The notes under the pieces: generated by a model
Database searches by the model: none
What the model saw: only the letters and a program-made list of their open reading frames with translations
Told to the model about the DNA's origin: nothing
In this document: piece after piece, positions 8,381 through 17,499 of the stretch
Layout of the letters: every line of letters starts with the position of its first letter
Position numbering within the stretch: position 1 is the first letter of the stretch
Made by a program: the position numbers and the translations under genes
Assembly (NCBI RefSeq): GCF_004305975.1
Contig: NZ_BHZI01000014.1
Span: forward strand, 1 to 42,829
Direction of reading: 5' to 3'
From: Streptomyces otsuchiensis
GTDB taxonomy: Bacteria > Actinomycetota > Actinomycetes > Streptomycetales > Streptomycetaceae
DNA length: 42,829 nucleotides

Positions 8381-9043
8381 ATGACGCACACCGAGGCGGT
8401 GGCCGCCCTGCGCAGCACGGTGGCCGGTCTCCACCGTGAGCTGACCCGGTACGAGCTGGTGATCTGGACCGCCGGCAATGTCTCGGCGCGGGTCCCGGGC
8501 GCCGACCTGATGGTGATCAAGCCCTCGGGAGTCTCCTACGACGAGCTGTCGCCGGAGACGATGGTGGTGACGGATCTGCACGGGGAGCTGGTCGAGGGGG
8601 ACTTCACGCCCTCCTCGGACACCGCCGCGCACGCCCATGTCTACCGGAACATGCCGGAGGTCGGCGGTGTGGTGCACACGCACTCGCCGTACGCGACGGC
8701 CTGGGCGGCGCGCGGCGAGCCGATCCCGTGTGTGCTGACGATGATCGCCGACGAGTTCGGCGGCGACATCCCGGTCGGCCCCTTCGCGATGATCGGTGAC
8801 GACTCGATCGGGCGGGGGATCGTGGAGACGCTGCGCGGCAGCCGCTCCCCCGCCGTCCTGATGCGCGGCCACGGCCCGTTCACCGTGGGCCGGGACGCCC
8901 GCGCCGCGGTGAAGGCGGCGGTGATGCTGGAGGACGTCGCCCGCACGGTGCACTTCGCCCGTCAGCTGGGCACCCCGGACCCCATCGAGGCGTCCGCGGT
9001 CGACCGGCTGTACGCGCGCTACCAGAACGTCTACGGGCAGTGA
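8381..9043 (+). CDS. araD: L-ribulose-5-phosphate 4-epimerase
   Basis: A 220-aa class II aldolase/epimerase-fold enzyme that converts L-ribulose 5-phosphate to D-xylulose 5-phosphate, feeding arabinose carbon into the pentose phosphate pathway. Signature segments are [27 protein letters not shown] and the metal-binding histidines in [20 protein letters not shown], with the third ligand in [10 protein letters not shown]. The ATG at 8381 follows the araB stop with no gap, with GAGGGAGAGG as ribosome site inside the end of araB. Length is normal for AraD. An L-fuculose phosphate aldolase is the main alternative, but the neighbours argue for AraD. Confidence 0.93.
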   Translation: MTHTEAVAALRSTVAGLHRELTRYELVIWTAGNVSARVPGADLMVIKPSGVSYDELSPETMVVTDLHGELVEGDFTPSSDTAAHAHVYRNMPEVGGVVHTHSPYATAWAARGEPIPCVLTMIADEFGGDIPVGPFAMIGDDSIGRGIVETLRGSRSPAVLMRGHGPFTVGRDARAAVKAAVMLEDVARTVHFARQLGTPDPIEASAVDRLYARYQNVYGQ

Positions 9044-9060
9044 GCCCACGAGGGAGACGC

Positions 9061-10554
9061 ATGAGCCCGGAGACCGCGGCACGGATCTGGTTCCTGACCG
9101 GCAGCCAGCACCTCTACGGCGCCGAGCTGCTGGAGCAGGTGGCGGAGCAGTCCCGTGCGATACCCGGGATGCTGGCCGCCTCCGGCCGGATCGGCACCGA
9201 GATCCTCTGGCGGCCGGTGCTGACCGACAGCGTGGCTATCCGGCGGGAGCTGGAGGCGGCCAACGCCGATCCCACGTGCGTGGGGGTGATCGCGTGGATG
9301 CACACCTTCTCCCCCGCGAAGATGTGGATCTCCGGTCTGGACGTGCTGCGCAAGCCGCTGCTCCATCTGCACACCCAGCTCAACCGGGAACTGCCGTGGG
9401 CGACGATCGACATGGACTTCATGAACCTCAACCAGGCCGCCCACGGCGACCGGGAGTTCGGACATGTCCAGACCCGGGTCGGGGTCGCCCGCAAGACGGT
9501 GGCGGGCCACGCCTCCGATCCACGGGTCGCGGAGCGGGTCGGCGACTGGGCGCGGGCGGCGCTCGGTCACCAGCGGCTGAACGGGCTGCGGCTGGCGCGG
9601 TTCGGCGACAACATGCGGGATGTCGCCGTGACCGAGGGCGACAAGGTCGAGGCCGAACTGCGGTTCGGTGTCAGCGTGAACACCTATCCGGTCACGGAGC
9701 TGGCCGAGCTGGTGGACGCGGCCTCCGACGCCGAGGTGGACCGTCTGGTCGGCGAGTACGCCGACGGCTACCGGCTGGCACCGGAGCTGGCGCCCGGCGG
9801 CGAGCGCCACGCCTCGCTCCGCTACGCCGCGCGGATCGAGGCGGGGCTGCGGCTGTTCCTGACCGACGGCGGTTTCGGCGCCTTCACCACCAACTTCGAG
9901 GATCTGGGCGCGCTGCGTCAGCTCCCCGGGCTGGCGGTCCAGCGGCTGATGACCGACGGCTACGGCTTCGGCGGGGAGGGCGACTGGAAGACGGCGGCGC
10001 TGCTCGCGGCGGCGAAGGCGATGGGCCCGCGCGCGTCGTTCATGGAGGACTACACCTACCACTTCGGCCCGGGCGAGCCGAAGGTGCTGGGCGCGCACAT
10101 GCTGGAGGTGTGTCCTTCGATCGCGGCGGGTGTGCCCCGCTGTGAGGTCCATCCGCTTTCCATCGGCGGCCGGGAGGACCCGGTGCGGCTGGTCTTCGAC
10201 GCGGCGCCCGGCCCGGCCACCGTCGTCGGGCTGACCGACCTGGGCGACCGCTTCCGGCTGGTCGCCAACGAGATCGAGGTCGTCGAGCCGGACGCGCCGC
10301 TGCCGTGCCTCCCGGTCGCGCGCGCGGTGTGGCAGCCGCGTCCGTCGCTTCCGGTGTCGGCGGAGTGCTGGCTGATGGCGGGCGGCCCCCACCACACGGT
10401 GCTCACCACGGCCGGGGCCGGGGCGCTGCGGGACTTCGCCGGGATCAGCGGCACCGAGTTCGTACTGATCGACGACCGGACGGTGAGCGACGACTTCGCC
10501 GACCGCCTGCGCTGGAACGGCGCCTACCACCGGCTGGCGCGCGGTCTCGTCTGA
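9061..10554 (+). CDS. araA: L-arabinose isomerase
   Basis: A 497-aa metal-dependent isomerase converting L-arabinose to L-ribulose, the first catabolic step. Recognisable segments are [20 protein letters not shown] at the N-terminus, [17 protein letters not shown] and [20 protein letters not shown], and the metal/active-site region [22 protein letters not shown]-terminal [10 protein letters not shown] contains another conserved His. I use the ATG at 9061, which follows CGAGGGAGACGC; a GTG at 9040 overlaps the end of araD and would add seven residues. It is third in the araBDA operon and ends about 210 bp before the phytochrome-like kinase gene. Confidence 0.95.
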   Translation: MSPETAARIWFLTGSQHLYGAELLEQVAEQSRAIPGMLAASGRIGTEILWRPVLTDSVAIRRELEAANADPTCVGVIAWMHTFSPAKMWISGLDVLRKPLLHLHTQLNRELPWATIDMDFMNLNQAAHGDREFGHVQTRVGVARKTVAGHASDPRVAERVGDWARAALGHQRLNGLRLARFGDNMRDVAVTEGDKVEAELRFGVSVNTYPVTELAELVDAASDAEVDRLVGEYADGYRLAPELAPGGERHASLRYAARIEAGLRLFLTDGGFGAFTTNFEDLGALRQLPGLAVQRLMTDGYGFGGEGDWKTAALLAAAKAMGPRASFMEDYTYHFGPGEPKVLGAHMLEVCPSIAAGVPRCEVHPLSIGGREDPVRLVFDAAPGPATVVGLTDLGDRFRLVANEIEVVEPDAPLPCLPVARAVWQPRPSLPVSAECWLMAGGPHHTVLTTAGAGALRDFAGISGTEFVLIDDRTVSDDFADRLRWNGAYHRLARGLV

Positions 10555-10762
10555 ACGCGGCGCGCCGGTGCGCGCGGGAGGCACGGTTCCCTCCGGTCAC
10601 GGGCGCTGTCGGTGCCTGGGGCGCGAACCGGGCGGAATGTGCCAGACGGGCGCGGGAGCGCACCGGCGTGCGCGCCGTCTGGTGGGGCGCGCGGATGGAA
10701 GGATGGCGCCCGTACCGGCGAGGCTCGGAGTTTCCGGCAGGCCCGGTGGAGGCTGGGAGGCG

Positions 10763-13105
10763 ATGGTGGACCGATGGCTGTCGGAACGGGCGCGGGCCGC
10801 CGAGGCGGTGGTCGAGGGCGGCTTCGACCTCACCGAGTGTGTGCGTGAGCCGATCCACCTGCTGGGCGGCGTCCAGTCCCACGGGGCGCTGGTCGCTGTC
10901 GACCCGGCGTCCGGGCTGGTCGTCGTGGCCGCGGAGAACACCGGCGAGATCCTCGGCGTGGAGGCGGCGGAGCTGGTCGGCGCACCGGTGACCCGGGTCC
11001 TGCCCGAGGAGGACTACGCCGAGGCGGTGACGGGCACAGCGGGCACCGACGCGGTCCCGGTGACGCTCCCGGTCCTCGTCGACTTCGGTGGGGCGGGCCG
11101 CTCGGTCGATGTCTCGGCCCACCGCCGCGACGGCCTGCTGATCCTGGAGTTCGAGCCGCGCGAGTCGGACGCCCTCGCCTTCGGCACCTTCTACACCGGC
11201 ATCCGCCGGGCGCTCGCCCGGCTGCGGGCCGCCGGCAGCGTCGCGGACTGCTGCGGGATCGCGGTGCGCGAGATGCGGTCCCTGACCGGCTTCGACCGGG
11301 TGGTGGCCTACCGGTTCGACGGGGAGGACGGCCCCGGCGAGGTGGTGGGCGAGGACGTCGCTCCGGGCTGGGAGCCGTGGCTGGGGCTGTGGTTCCCCGC
11401 CACCGACATCCCGCCGCAGGCCAGGCGTCTGTACCGCGAGAACTGGATCCGGGTGATCGGCGACGTCGACGACGTCACGGTCGGCCTGCGTCCCTCCCGG
11501 CGCCCGGACACCGGTGAGCCGCTGGACCTCTCGCTGGCCGCGCTGCGGACCGTGTCCGGCTTCCATCTGGAGTATCTGCGCAACATCGGGGTGCGCTCCT
11601 CGATGTCGGTGTCGGTGATGCGGGAGGGGAAGCTGTGGGGGCTGATCGCCTGCCACGGGGCGCTGCCGCTGCGCCCGGCGCCCGAGGTGCGGTCGGCCTG
11701 CGAGATGTTCGGGGTGGCGTTCTCGCTCCAGCTCTCCGCGATCGAGGAGCGTGAACGCGCCGACGCCCTGACGGACTCCGGGCAGCGCGCGGCGTCGGTC
11801 GCCCGGCTGCTGGAGGACGGGCTGGAACGGCGTTTCGCGGAGCGCGGCGGTGAGGTGACCGAACTGCTGGACGCCGACGGCGTGCTGCTCAGCCGCGGCG
11901 GGCGGACGGTCGGCAGTGGGGATGCCCTGCCCGCGGAGCTGGTCCGGGAACTGGGCCGGCGGGCCGCGGCGCTGGCGCCCGGAGAGGTGTGGGACACCGA
12001 CCGGCTCTCCGAACTCCCCGAGGACGAGCTGCCGTACACACCGGCGAGCCCGGAGGAGGGTCCGGCCGGGATCCTGATGGTGCCGCTCAGCCGGTCGGGC
12101 GACTTCCTCGCCTGGGCCCGGCGTGAACGTCCCGCGCCCAGACGCTGGGCCGCCGACCCGTGGGCCCCGGTGCGGGTGGGGCCGCGCGGCGAGCGGCTCA
12201 CCCCGCGCGGGTCCGGCGAGGTGTTCCGCGCGACGATGCGCGGCCGGAGCCTGCCGTGGACGACTCGCGACCGGACGGCGGCCCGCGAACTGTGGCGGCT
12301 GCTCACCGAACTGGTGCTCCGCCACGCGGACGCGGTCGAGACGCTCAACGACGAGCTGCGGATGACCAATCTCGACCTCGACGGCTTCGCCCACGCCGCC
12401 GCGCACGACCTCAAGGAACCGCTGCGCGGCATCTCCAACGCGGCGACCTTCGCGATCGAGGACGCCCCGGCCGGTCTGGACGGCACGACGGTCCGGCGGC
12501 TGCTCACCATGCAGCGGCTCGCGGGGCGGATGGACGAGCTCCTCAACTCACTGCTCCACTACGCCCGGTTGGGACGCTCGGGGCTGCGGCTGCGCGAACT
12601 GGAGCTGTCCCACGTCCTGGACACCGCGCTGGAGGTGGCCGGGCCCCGGCTGGCCGAGGAGGGGGTCCGCCTGGTCCGCGGGGAGCTTCCACCGGTCAGG
12701 GCCGATGCCGACCGGTTGTACGAGATCCTCGTCAACCTGCTGGTCAACGCCGCCAAGTACGCCCGCGAGGGGGACGCCGACCGCTGGGTGGAGGTGTCCG
12801 CGCGGGTGGCGCCCGCCGAGGACGCGGCGGGCCAGCCGGACGGTGCCGGGCAGGTGGTGGTCGTGGTGCGGGACAACGGGATCGGTATCGCGCCGGAGCG
12901 GCAGCACGAGGTCTTCGACCTCTTCCGACGGCTCCACGGGCCCACCGAACGCGGCGGGGGAACCGGGGTCGGACTGGCCGTGGTCAAGCGGATCGTGGAG
13001 CGGCACGGCGGCCGGCTGTGGGTGGAGAGCGTCCCGGGCCGGGGCAGCGCCTTCTGCTTCACCCTGGAGGGGAGTCAGCCCTCCGCCTCACCCGCGGACG
13101 GCTGA
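10763..13105 (+). CDS. Bacteriophytochrome-like sensor histidine kinase
   Basis: A 780-aa soluble light-sensor-type kinase with domain order PAS (about 20-125), GAF (about 140-310), PHY (about 320-510), HisKA (about 535-600) and HATPase (about 640-765). The N-terminal ECVREPIHLLGGVQSHGAL carries Cys26 at the biliverdin-attachment position. The GAF domain has WFPATDIPPQARRLY (the PASDIP region) and FHLEYLRNIGV. The PHY tongue is degenerate: PRGSGEVF where PRxSF is usual, and CHG replaces CHH. The phospho-acceptor is His548 in AAHDLKEPLR; the ATPase shows LLVNAAKYA, DNGIGIAPE and GTGVGLAVVKRI. The start is ambiguous: ATG 10763 lies 2 nt from GGGAGG and GTG 10766 lies 5 nt from it. It converges with the response regulator, overlapping by 31 nt. 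No haem oxygenase gene is nearby. Confidence 0.88.
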   Translation: MVDRWLSERARAAEAVVEGGFDLTECVREPIHLLGGVQSHGALVAVDPASGLVVVAAENTGEILGVEAAELVGAPVTRVLPEEDYAEAVTGTAGTDAVPVTLPVLVDFGGAGRSVDVSAHRRDGLLILEFEPRESDALAFGTFYTGIRRALARLRAAGSVADCCGIAVREMRSLTGFDRVVAYRFDGEDGPGEVVGEDVAPGWEPWLGLWFPATDIPPQARRLYRENWIRVIGDVDDVTVGLRPSRRPDTGEPLDLSLAALRTVSGFHLEYLRNIGVRSSMSVSVMREGKLWGLIACHGALPLRPAPEVRSACEMFGVAFSLQLSAIEERERADALTDSGQRAASVARLLEDGLERRFAERGGEVTELLDADGVLLSRGGRTVGSGDALPAELVRELGRRAAALAPGEVWDTDRLSELPEDELPYTPASPEEGPAGILMVPLSRSGDFLAWARRERPAPRRWAADPWAPVRVGPRGERLTPRGSGEVFRATMRGRSLPWTTRDRTAARELWRLLTELVLRHADAVETLNDELRMTNLDLDGFAHAAAHDLKEPLRGISNAATFAIEDAPAGLDGTTVRRLLTMQRLAGRMDELLNSLLHYARLGRSGLRLRELELSHVLDTALEVAGPRLAEEGVRLVRGELPPVRADADRLYEILVNLLVNAAKYAREGDADRWVEVSARVAPAEDAAGQPDGAGQVVVVVRDNGIGIAPERQHEVFDLFRRLHGPTERGGGTGVGLAVVKRIVERHGGRLWVESVPGRGSAFCFTLEGSQPSASPADG

Positions 13106-13578
13106 GAGCCGGAGGGACCGGACGAGCCGGTGTGGGACTCCTGCCAGTAGTCGACCGCGCCCTTGAGGACGGTCCGGAACAGCGTGAAGTTGACCGGCTT
13201 GTAGACGTAGCTGTCCGCCCCCGCGGCGTAGCAGGCGTCGACCTCGGCGGGCGCGGTGGAGGAGGTGAAGACCACCACGGCGACGCCGGCGAGCTCCGGC
13301 CGGGCGCGGATCGCGGCCAGGACGGCGTGGCCGCTCAGCCCGGGCATGTTCAGGTCCAGCAGGATCAGGCCGGGAAGTTCCTCACGGGTGAGGAGCATGT
13401 CCACCACACCGGTGCCCCGCGTGGTGAACTCCGTCCGGACCTCGGGGTGGGTGTGCCGCAGGGCCCGTTCGATGGCCTCGGCGTCCTCGAGGTTGTCCTC
13501 CACGACCAGGATGCTGGAGCGGTCGATCCGGCGGGCGCCGGGCTCCGTGTCGGCCTCGGGATTCACCGTGGATCTCAC
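13075..13578 (-). CDS. Single-domain response regulator
   Basis: A 167-aa receiver-only protein of the CheY fold without an output domain. SILVVEDNLEDAEAIERAL provides the acidic pocket (Glu27, Asp28). Asp75 in LILLDLNMPG is the predicted phosphorylation site, followed by VVVFTSSTAPAEV and the conserved Lys in YVYKPVNFTLF. This is the type commonly paired with phytochrome kinases. The GTG at 13578 overlaps the phosphatase stop by 4 nt and has AAAGGAA upstream. It is the second gene of a two-gene unit and converges on the kinase gene. Phosphotransfer from that kinase is an inference from adjacency. Confidence 0.88.
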   Translation of the reverse strand: MRSTVNPEADTEPGARRIDRSSILVVEDNLEDAEAIERALRHTHPEVRTEFTTRGTGVVDMLLTREELPGLILLDLNMPGLSGHAVLAAIRARPELAGVAVVVFTSSTAPAEVDACYAAGADSYVYKPVNFTLFRTVLKGAVDYWQESHTGSSGPSGSQPSAGEAEG

Positions 13579-15362
13579 CGCGTTCCTTTCACATGTGCGA
13601 TCAGCACGGCGGTGTCGTCGCTGCCGGTCGCACGGAACTCCGACATCCGGGCCACCAGGTCCGCGGCCGGCCCGCCGGGGTCCGCCGCGTAGTCGCGGAC
13701 CGCGTCCCGCAGCAGTTCCTCGAAGAACACGCCGCTGGCGGAGCGGGCCTCGGTCAGGCCGTCGGTGAACATCACCAGCGAGTCGCCCGGCGCCAGGACC
13801 AGCGAGGTGGGCTCCAGTTCGTTCTCGGCGACCACACCGAGGAAGAGCCCGGCCACCTGGACCTCCTCCACCCGTCCGTCGGCCCGCCGGACCAGTGGGG
13901 GCGGATGGCCGGCGGCGGAGACCTGGACGGCGCATCCGCCGCCGGTCTCGGGGGCGAGGACGGCGGCGATCGCGGTGACGAACCGGGACGTCGACTGGCC
14001 GATGAGGATGGTGTTCAGCCGCTCAAGGGCCCGGGCGGGCGGAGTCCCGTCCTCCAGCAGGGTGCGCAGGGTGTGACGGGCCAGCCCGGTGACGGCGGCC
14101 GCTTCGGCGCCGCGGCCGCACACGTCGCCGATCACCACGGCGAGGCGGCCGTCGTGGTCGATGACGGCGTCGTAGAAGTCGCCGCCGACCTCCAGCGAGG
14201 AGTCGGCCACCTCGTAGGCGGCGCAGAGTTCGGCGGCCGGCCACTCGGGCAGCGCGGTGGGCAGCAGATGGCGCTGCAGCTGCTCGACGTGGCGGCGCCG
14301 CTGTTCGTAGGAGGTGGTGGTGTCGATCGCCAGGGCCGCCCGGCGGGCGAGGTCGTCGAGGAGGCGCGGGCTGGCGACCGCCTCCTCGCCCCGGTGGTAG
14401 ACGAAGGTCAGGGTGCCGAGCGCGCGGCCGCGCGCCCGCAGGGGGCTGACGCTGACGGCCAGGACGGCGCGGCCCAGGCCCTCGGTGCCCGGCCCGAACG
14501 GGGAGCCGGCGAGGTCCTCACCGGTGAGGACCGTTCCCTCCCGCCCGCGGACCACCTCGTGGAGGCGTTCGGCGAACCAGAGGTCGTCGCGGGCGAGGCC
14601 GGCGAGCCAGGGCTGCGCGGCGGCGGCGACATGGGCGGAGGCGACGGGCGTGAGCGCGCCGTCGTCCCCGAAGAGGTGCACGGCGCAGCCCTCCGCGACG
14701 GCCGGTACGGCCAGCCGGGCCACCCGGGCGAGAGTCTCCTGTGCGTCGAGGCTGGCGTCCATCTGCAGGGACGCCTCGGCGAGGAAGGCGTCCTCGACCT
14801 GGCGCTGTTCGTGTGCGCGGGACTCGGTGATGCGCCGGTTGCTGGCGACGAGAACCTCGGAGAGCTGGGTCAGCCGGGCGGCCAGATCCTCGGCTCCGTC
14901 GGGCCGGCGGGCCAGTCCGACGGAGAAGGCGCCCCAGTCGCTCTCCCCCAGCCGGAACCGGGACTCCATCGCGTACCGGGCGCCCGCCTCTCGCAGCACC
15001 GCGGCCTCGGGCTCGAACTCGGGGGTGGGTTCGGCCAGGTCGTGCACATGGACGACCGGCCGTCCGCCCGCTCGCCCCCGGTCGGCGGCCGGCGGCTCGC
15101 GGCGCGTGGCGGCGGCGCGCTGCGAGGCGGTGGTCGTGACGCTCTGGCTCTCGCGCGTCGCCCGGCGCAGGTAGCGCAGTTCCCTGCCGTTCCAGCGGGT
15201 CCCGGTGACGGCCGTGACGCCGTCCTCGCCGAGCATCGCGCCGTACACGTGCAGCGCCATGTCCTCGACGTTCCGCACGTCCTGGGCGGCCAGCCACAGG
15301 CTGTGCAGCCGGGCGGGCCAGGAGGCGCCCGCCTCGTCGCGGTGGTCATCGGTGTCTGTCAC
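13575..15362 (-). CDS. SpoIIE/PP2C-type Ser/Thr phosphatase with GAF-like sensor domains
   Basis: A 595-aa protein with two GAF-like regions (about 20-175 and 195-360) and a C-terminal PP2C/SpoIIE phosphatase domain (about 375-590). The phosphatase motifs are LEVGGDFYDAV, VVIGDVCGRGAEAAAVTGLA, AAGHPPPLVRR, VMFTDGLTEARS and GSDDTAVLIAH, which hold the metal-binding aspartates. Such proteins usually dephosphorylate anti-sigma-factor antagonists in partner-switching pathways. The GTG at 15362 has GGGAG about 6 nt upstream and avoids an atypical 64-residue extension. It is translationally coupled to the response regulator, so the two probably act in one pathway with the convergent kinase. Its substrate is not encoded in the window. 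Confidence 0.88.
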   Translation of the reverse strand: MTDTDDHRDEAGASWPARLHSLWLAAQDVRNVEDMALHVYGAMLGEDGVTAVTGTRWNGRELRYLRRATRESQSVTTTASQRAAATRREPPAADRGRAGGRPVVHVHDLAEPTPEFEPEAAVLREAGARYAMESRFRLGESDWGAFSVGLARRPDGAEDLAARLTQLSEVLVASNRRITESRAHEQRQVEDAFLAEASLQMDASLDAQETLARVARLAVPAVAEGCAVHLFGDDGALTPVASAHVAAAAQPWLAGLARDDLWFAERLHEVVRGREGTVLTGEDLAGSPFGPGTEGLGRAVLAVSVSPLRARGRALGTLTFVYHRGEEAVASPRLLDDLARRAALAIDTTTSYEQRRRHVEQLQRHLLPTALPEWPAAELCAAYEVADSSLEVGGDFYDAVIDHDGRLAVVIGDVCGRGAEAAAVTGLARHTLRTLLEDGTPPARALERLNTILIGQSTSRFVTAIAAVLAPETGGGCAVQVSAAGHPPPLVRRADGRVEEVQVAGLFLGVVAENELEPTSLVLAPGDSLVMFTDGLTEARSASGVFFEELLRDAVRDYAADPGGPAADLVARMSEFRATGSDDTAVLIAHVKGTR

Positions 15363-15697
15363 TGCGCTCCCGTCCCTCCGAGCCGGCCCGTCGCCCTCCG
15401 TGGGCGAGAAGCCGCGGCACCTCGGACAGGTCGTGGACACGCGGCGGGACCCAGCGTACGCGTACCGCCCAGCAAGGGACGAGTGGCACATCGTCTCCCG
15501 CACTTCCGCACGCCGGTGGTCGCGCGCCACGGTGCCCGGGGCCGCCGTGCGCACCGGCCGCCGGGGGCGCCCGGATCGGCGTGCGCACGCTCCCGCGCGC
15601 CGTCGCGCTGCTGCGGCCGGGCGACGGCGCCCGCCGGAGCGGTGGCGCCCGGCGCGGCCCGGTCCGCCGGCCGGGGCCCGGCCCTAGCGTGACGGGC
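15363..15697. promoter_or_regulatory. divergent intergenic region with leaderless -10 of the epimerase gene
   Basis: A 335-bp region between the phosphatase (minus) and epimerase (plus) genes. TAGCGT (15685-15690), 7 nt and then the ATG at 15698 form a leaderless promoter; no clear -35 is seen. A 10-bp palindrome GTACGCGTAC lies at 15456-15465 on the phosphatase side and may belong to its promoter. Nothing else coding is supported here. Confidence 0.6.
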
Positions 15698-16699
15698 ATG
15701 CGAGTTCTGGTCACCGGCGGTGCCGGGTTCATCGGGTCCCATGTCGTCGAGGCGCTGGCGGAGCGCGGGCACGATCCCGTCGTCTTCGACCTGCGCGAGG
15801 ACCCCGGGTCGGATGTGCGGGATTCCGGCGCCGTCGTCCGGGCGCTGGCCGGGGTGGAGGCCGTCTGTCACCAGGCGGCGATGGTCGGGCTCAGCACGCG
15901 CTTCGCCGACGCGCCCGCCTACGTGTCCCACAACGACCTGGGGACGGCGGTGCTGCTGGCCGCGATGGAGCAGGCGGGGGTCGGCCGGCTCGTCCTGGCC
16001 GGGTCGATGGTGGTCTACGGCGAGGGGCGGTACCTGTGCCCGGCGCACGGGGTCGTGCGGCCGGGCCCTCGTGAGGTCGCCGCCCTGGAGGACGGGCGTT
16101 TCGAGCCCCCGTGCCCGGAGTGCGGCACGGAGCTGTCCCCGGGGCTGGTCGGGGAGGACGCGCCCGCCGATCCCCGGAACGTGTACGCGGCGACGAAGCT
16201 CGCGCAGGAGCAGCTGAGCGCCTCCTGGGCGCGGGCCACCGGCGGTTCGGCCGTCTCGCTGCGGTACCACAACGTGTACGGCCCCGGGATGCCGCGCGAC
16301 ACGCCGTACGCGGGCGTGGCCTCCTTCTTCCGCTCGGCGCTGGAACGCGGCGAGCCACCACGGGTGTTCGAGGACGGCGGCCAGCGCCGGGACTTCGTGC
16401 ACGTGCGGGACGTGGCCGGCGCCAACGTGGCGGCGCTGGAGGCGGACCCGGTGGCGGGGCGGCTGCGGGTGTACAACGCGGGCAGCGGCGAGCCGCACAC
16501 CATCGGCGAGATGGCGGGGGTCCTCGCCTCCGCCTACGGCGGCCCTGACCCGGTGGTCACCGGCGAGTTCCGGCTCGGCGACGTGCGGCACATCACCGCC
16601 GACTCCTCCCGGCTGCGCGAGGAATTGGGCTGGCGGCCGCAGGTCGAGTACGAGGCCGGGGTCAAGGAGTTCGCCGCCTCCCCGCTGCGCGGCGGCTGA
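15698..16699 (+). CDS. NAD-dependent sugar-nucleotide epimerase/dehydratase
   Basis: A 333-aa extended short-chain dehydrogenase acting on a nucleotide sugar. The Rossmann motif is VTGGAGFIGSHVVEAL (NAD-binding), the catalytic Tyr-Lys pair is in VYAATK, and RRDFVHVRDVAGANVAAL is a typical C-terminal substrate region. An unusual insertion follows SMVVYGEG: it has YLCPAHG, then about 22 residues later PPCPECGTEL, a pattern that could bind zinc. As I recall, dTDP-L-rhamnose 4-epimerase-like enzymes carry a similar insertion. The start is the ATG of a leaderless transcript (TAGCGT 7 nt upstream). It probably supplies the sugar used by the downstream transferases; the actual sugar is unknown. Confidence 0.85.
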   Translation: MRVLVTGGAGFIGSHVVEALAERGHDPVVFDLREDPGSDVRDSGAVVRALAGVEAVCHQAAMVGLSTRFADAPAYVSHNDLGTAVLLAAMEQAGVGRLVLAGSMVVYGEGRYLCPAHGVVRPGPREVAALEDGRFEPPCPECGTELSPGLVGEDAPADPRNVYAATKLAQEQLSASWARATGGSAVSLRYHNVYGPGMPRDTPYAGVASFFRSALERGEPPRVFEDGGQRRDFVHVRDVAGANVAALEADPVAGRLRVYNAGSGEPHTIGEMAGVLASAYGGPDPVVTGEFRLGDVRHITADSSRLREELGWRPQVEYEAGVKEFAASPLRGG

Positions 16700-16778
16700 C
16701 AGCGCGTCGGAGAGGCGCGTGACGCCGCCACAGCGTGCCCACGCCGAACCATTGCCCGTAATGTCACGATATGCACCG

Positions 16779-16784
16779 TAGGGT
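16779..16784 (+). promoter_or_regulatory. leaderless -10 element of the GT2 gene
   Basis: TAGGGT lies exactly 7 nt before GTG 16792, the same geometry as at 15685, 20580 and (minus strand) 20502. A second candidate, TAATGT (16759-16764), lies 6 nt before ATG 16771. The uniform 7-nt spacing favours GTG 16792. Confidence 0.5.
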
Positions 16785-16791
16785 GAGCTGC

Positions 16792-17499
16792 GTGACCAGT
16801 CATCCCACACCTCCGCCGGCCGATGTCGTACTCCCGTGCCTCAACGAGGCGGGCGCCCTGCCCTGGGTCATGGCCCGCATCCCGACCGGGTGGCGCGCGA
16901 TCGTCGTGGACAACGGCTCCAGCGACGGCTCCGCCGACCTCGCCCGCGACCTCGGCGCGACCGTGGTGCACGAGTCGCGACGAGGCTTCGGCGCCGCCTG
17001 TCACGCGGGACTGCTGGCGGCCACCGCCGACATCGTGTGTTTCTGCGACTGCGACGCCTCCCTCGACCCCGGCCTCCTCGTCCCCTTCGCCCGCGAAGTG
17101 CGTGACGGGGAGGCCGACCTCGTTCTCGGCCGCCGGCTCCCGCAGTCCCGCGGCGCCTGGCCGGCCCACGCCAGAGCGGGCAACGCGGCCCTCGCCAGAA
17201 TGCTGCGCCGCCGCACCGGCCTGCGGCTGCGCGATCTGGGACCGCTGCGCGCCGCGCGCCGGGAACCGCTGCTGGACCTGGGACTCACCGACCGCCGCAG
17301 CGGCTACCCGCTCCAGATGGTCGTGCGCGCCGCCGACGCCGGCTGGCGGGTCCGCGAGCACGCGGTCCCCTATCTGCCGCGCACCGGCGCCTCGAAGGTG
17401 ACCGGCACCTGGCGCGGCACCTGGCAGGCGGTCCGGGACATGCGACGCGTCCTGGCCGAACCACCGGCGCCGAGCACGGAAGGACGACTGCGCCTGTGA
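16792..17499 (+). CDS. Family 2 glycosyltransferase
   Basis: A 235-aa GT-A-fold transferase of the dolichyl-phosphate-mannose-synthase-like GT2 group. It shows DVVLPCLNEAGALPWVMARI (donor-binding strand), IVVDNGSSDGSADLARDLGA, the DCDAS metal-binding motif in VCFCDCDASLDPGLLVPFAR, and DLVLGRRLPQ. The late DLGPLRAARREPLLDLGL and SGYPLQMVVRA regions are typical of the family. There is no membrane anchor. The GTG at 16792 is preferred as a leaderless start; ATG 16771 would add seven residues. The next gene overlaps its stop (GTGA). It probably transfers a sugar to a lipid or polyprenyl carrier; donor and acceptor are not known. Confidence 0.88.
   Translation: MTSHPTPPPADVVLPCLNEAGALPWVMARIPTGWRAIVVDNGSSDGSADLARDLGATVVHESRRGFGAACHAGLLAATADIVCFCDCDASLDPGLLVPFAREVRDGEADLVLGRRLPQSRGAWPAHARAGNAALARMLRRRTGLRLRDLGPLRAARREPLLDLGLTDRRSGYPLQMVVRAADAGWRVREHAVPYLPRTGASKVTGTWRGTWQAVRDMRRVLAEPPAPSTEGRLRL

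Noticed and set aside
13593-15692. 699-codon plus-strand frame opposite the PP2C phosphatase
   Set aside because: Its composition is Gly/Asp/Val/Gln-rich without motifs, while the minus strand carries clear PP2C motifs.
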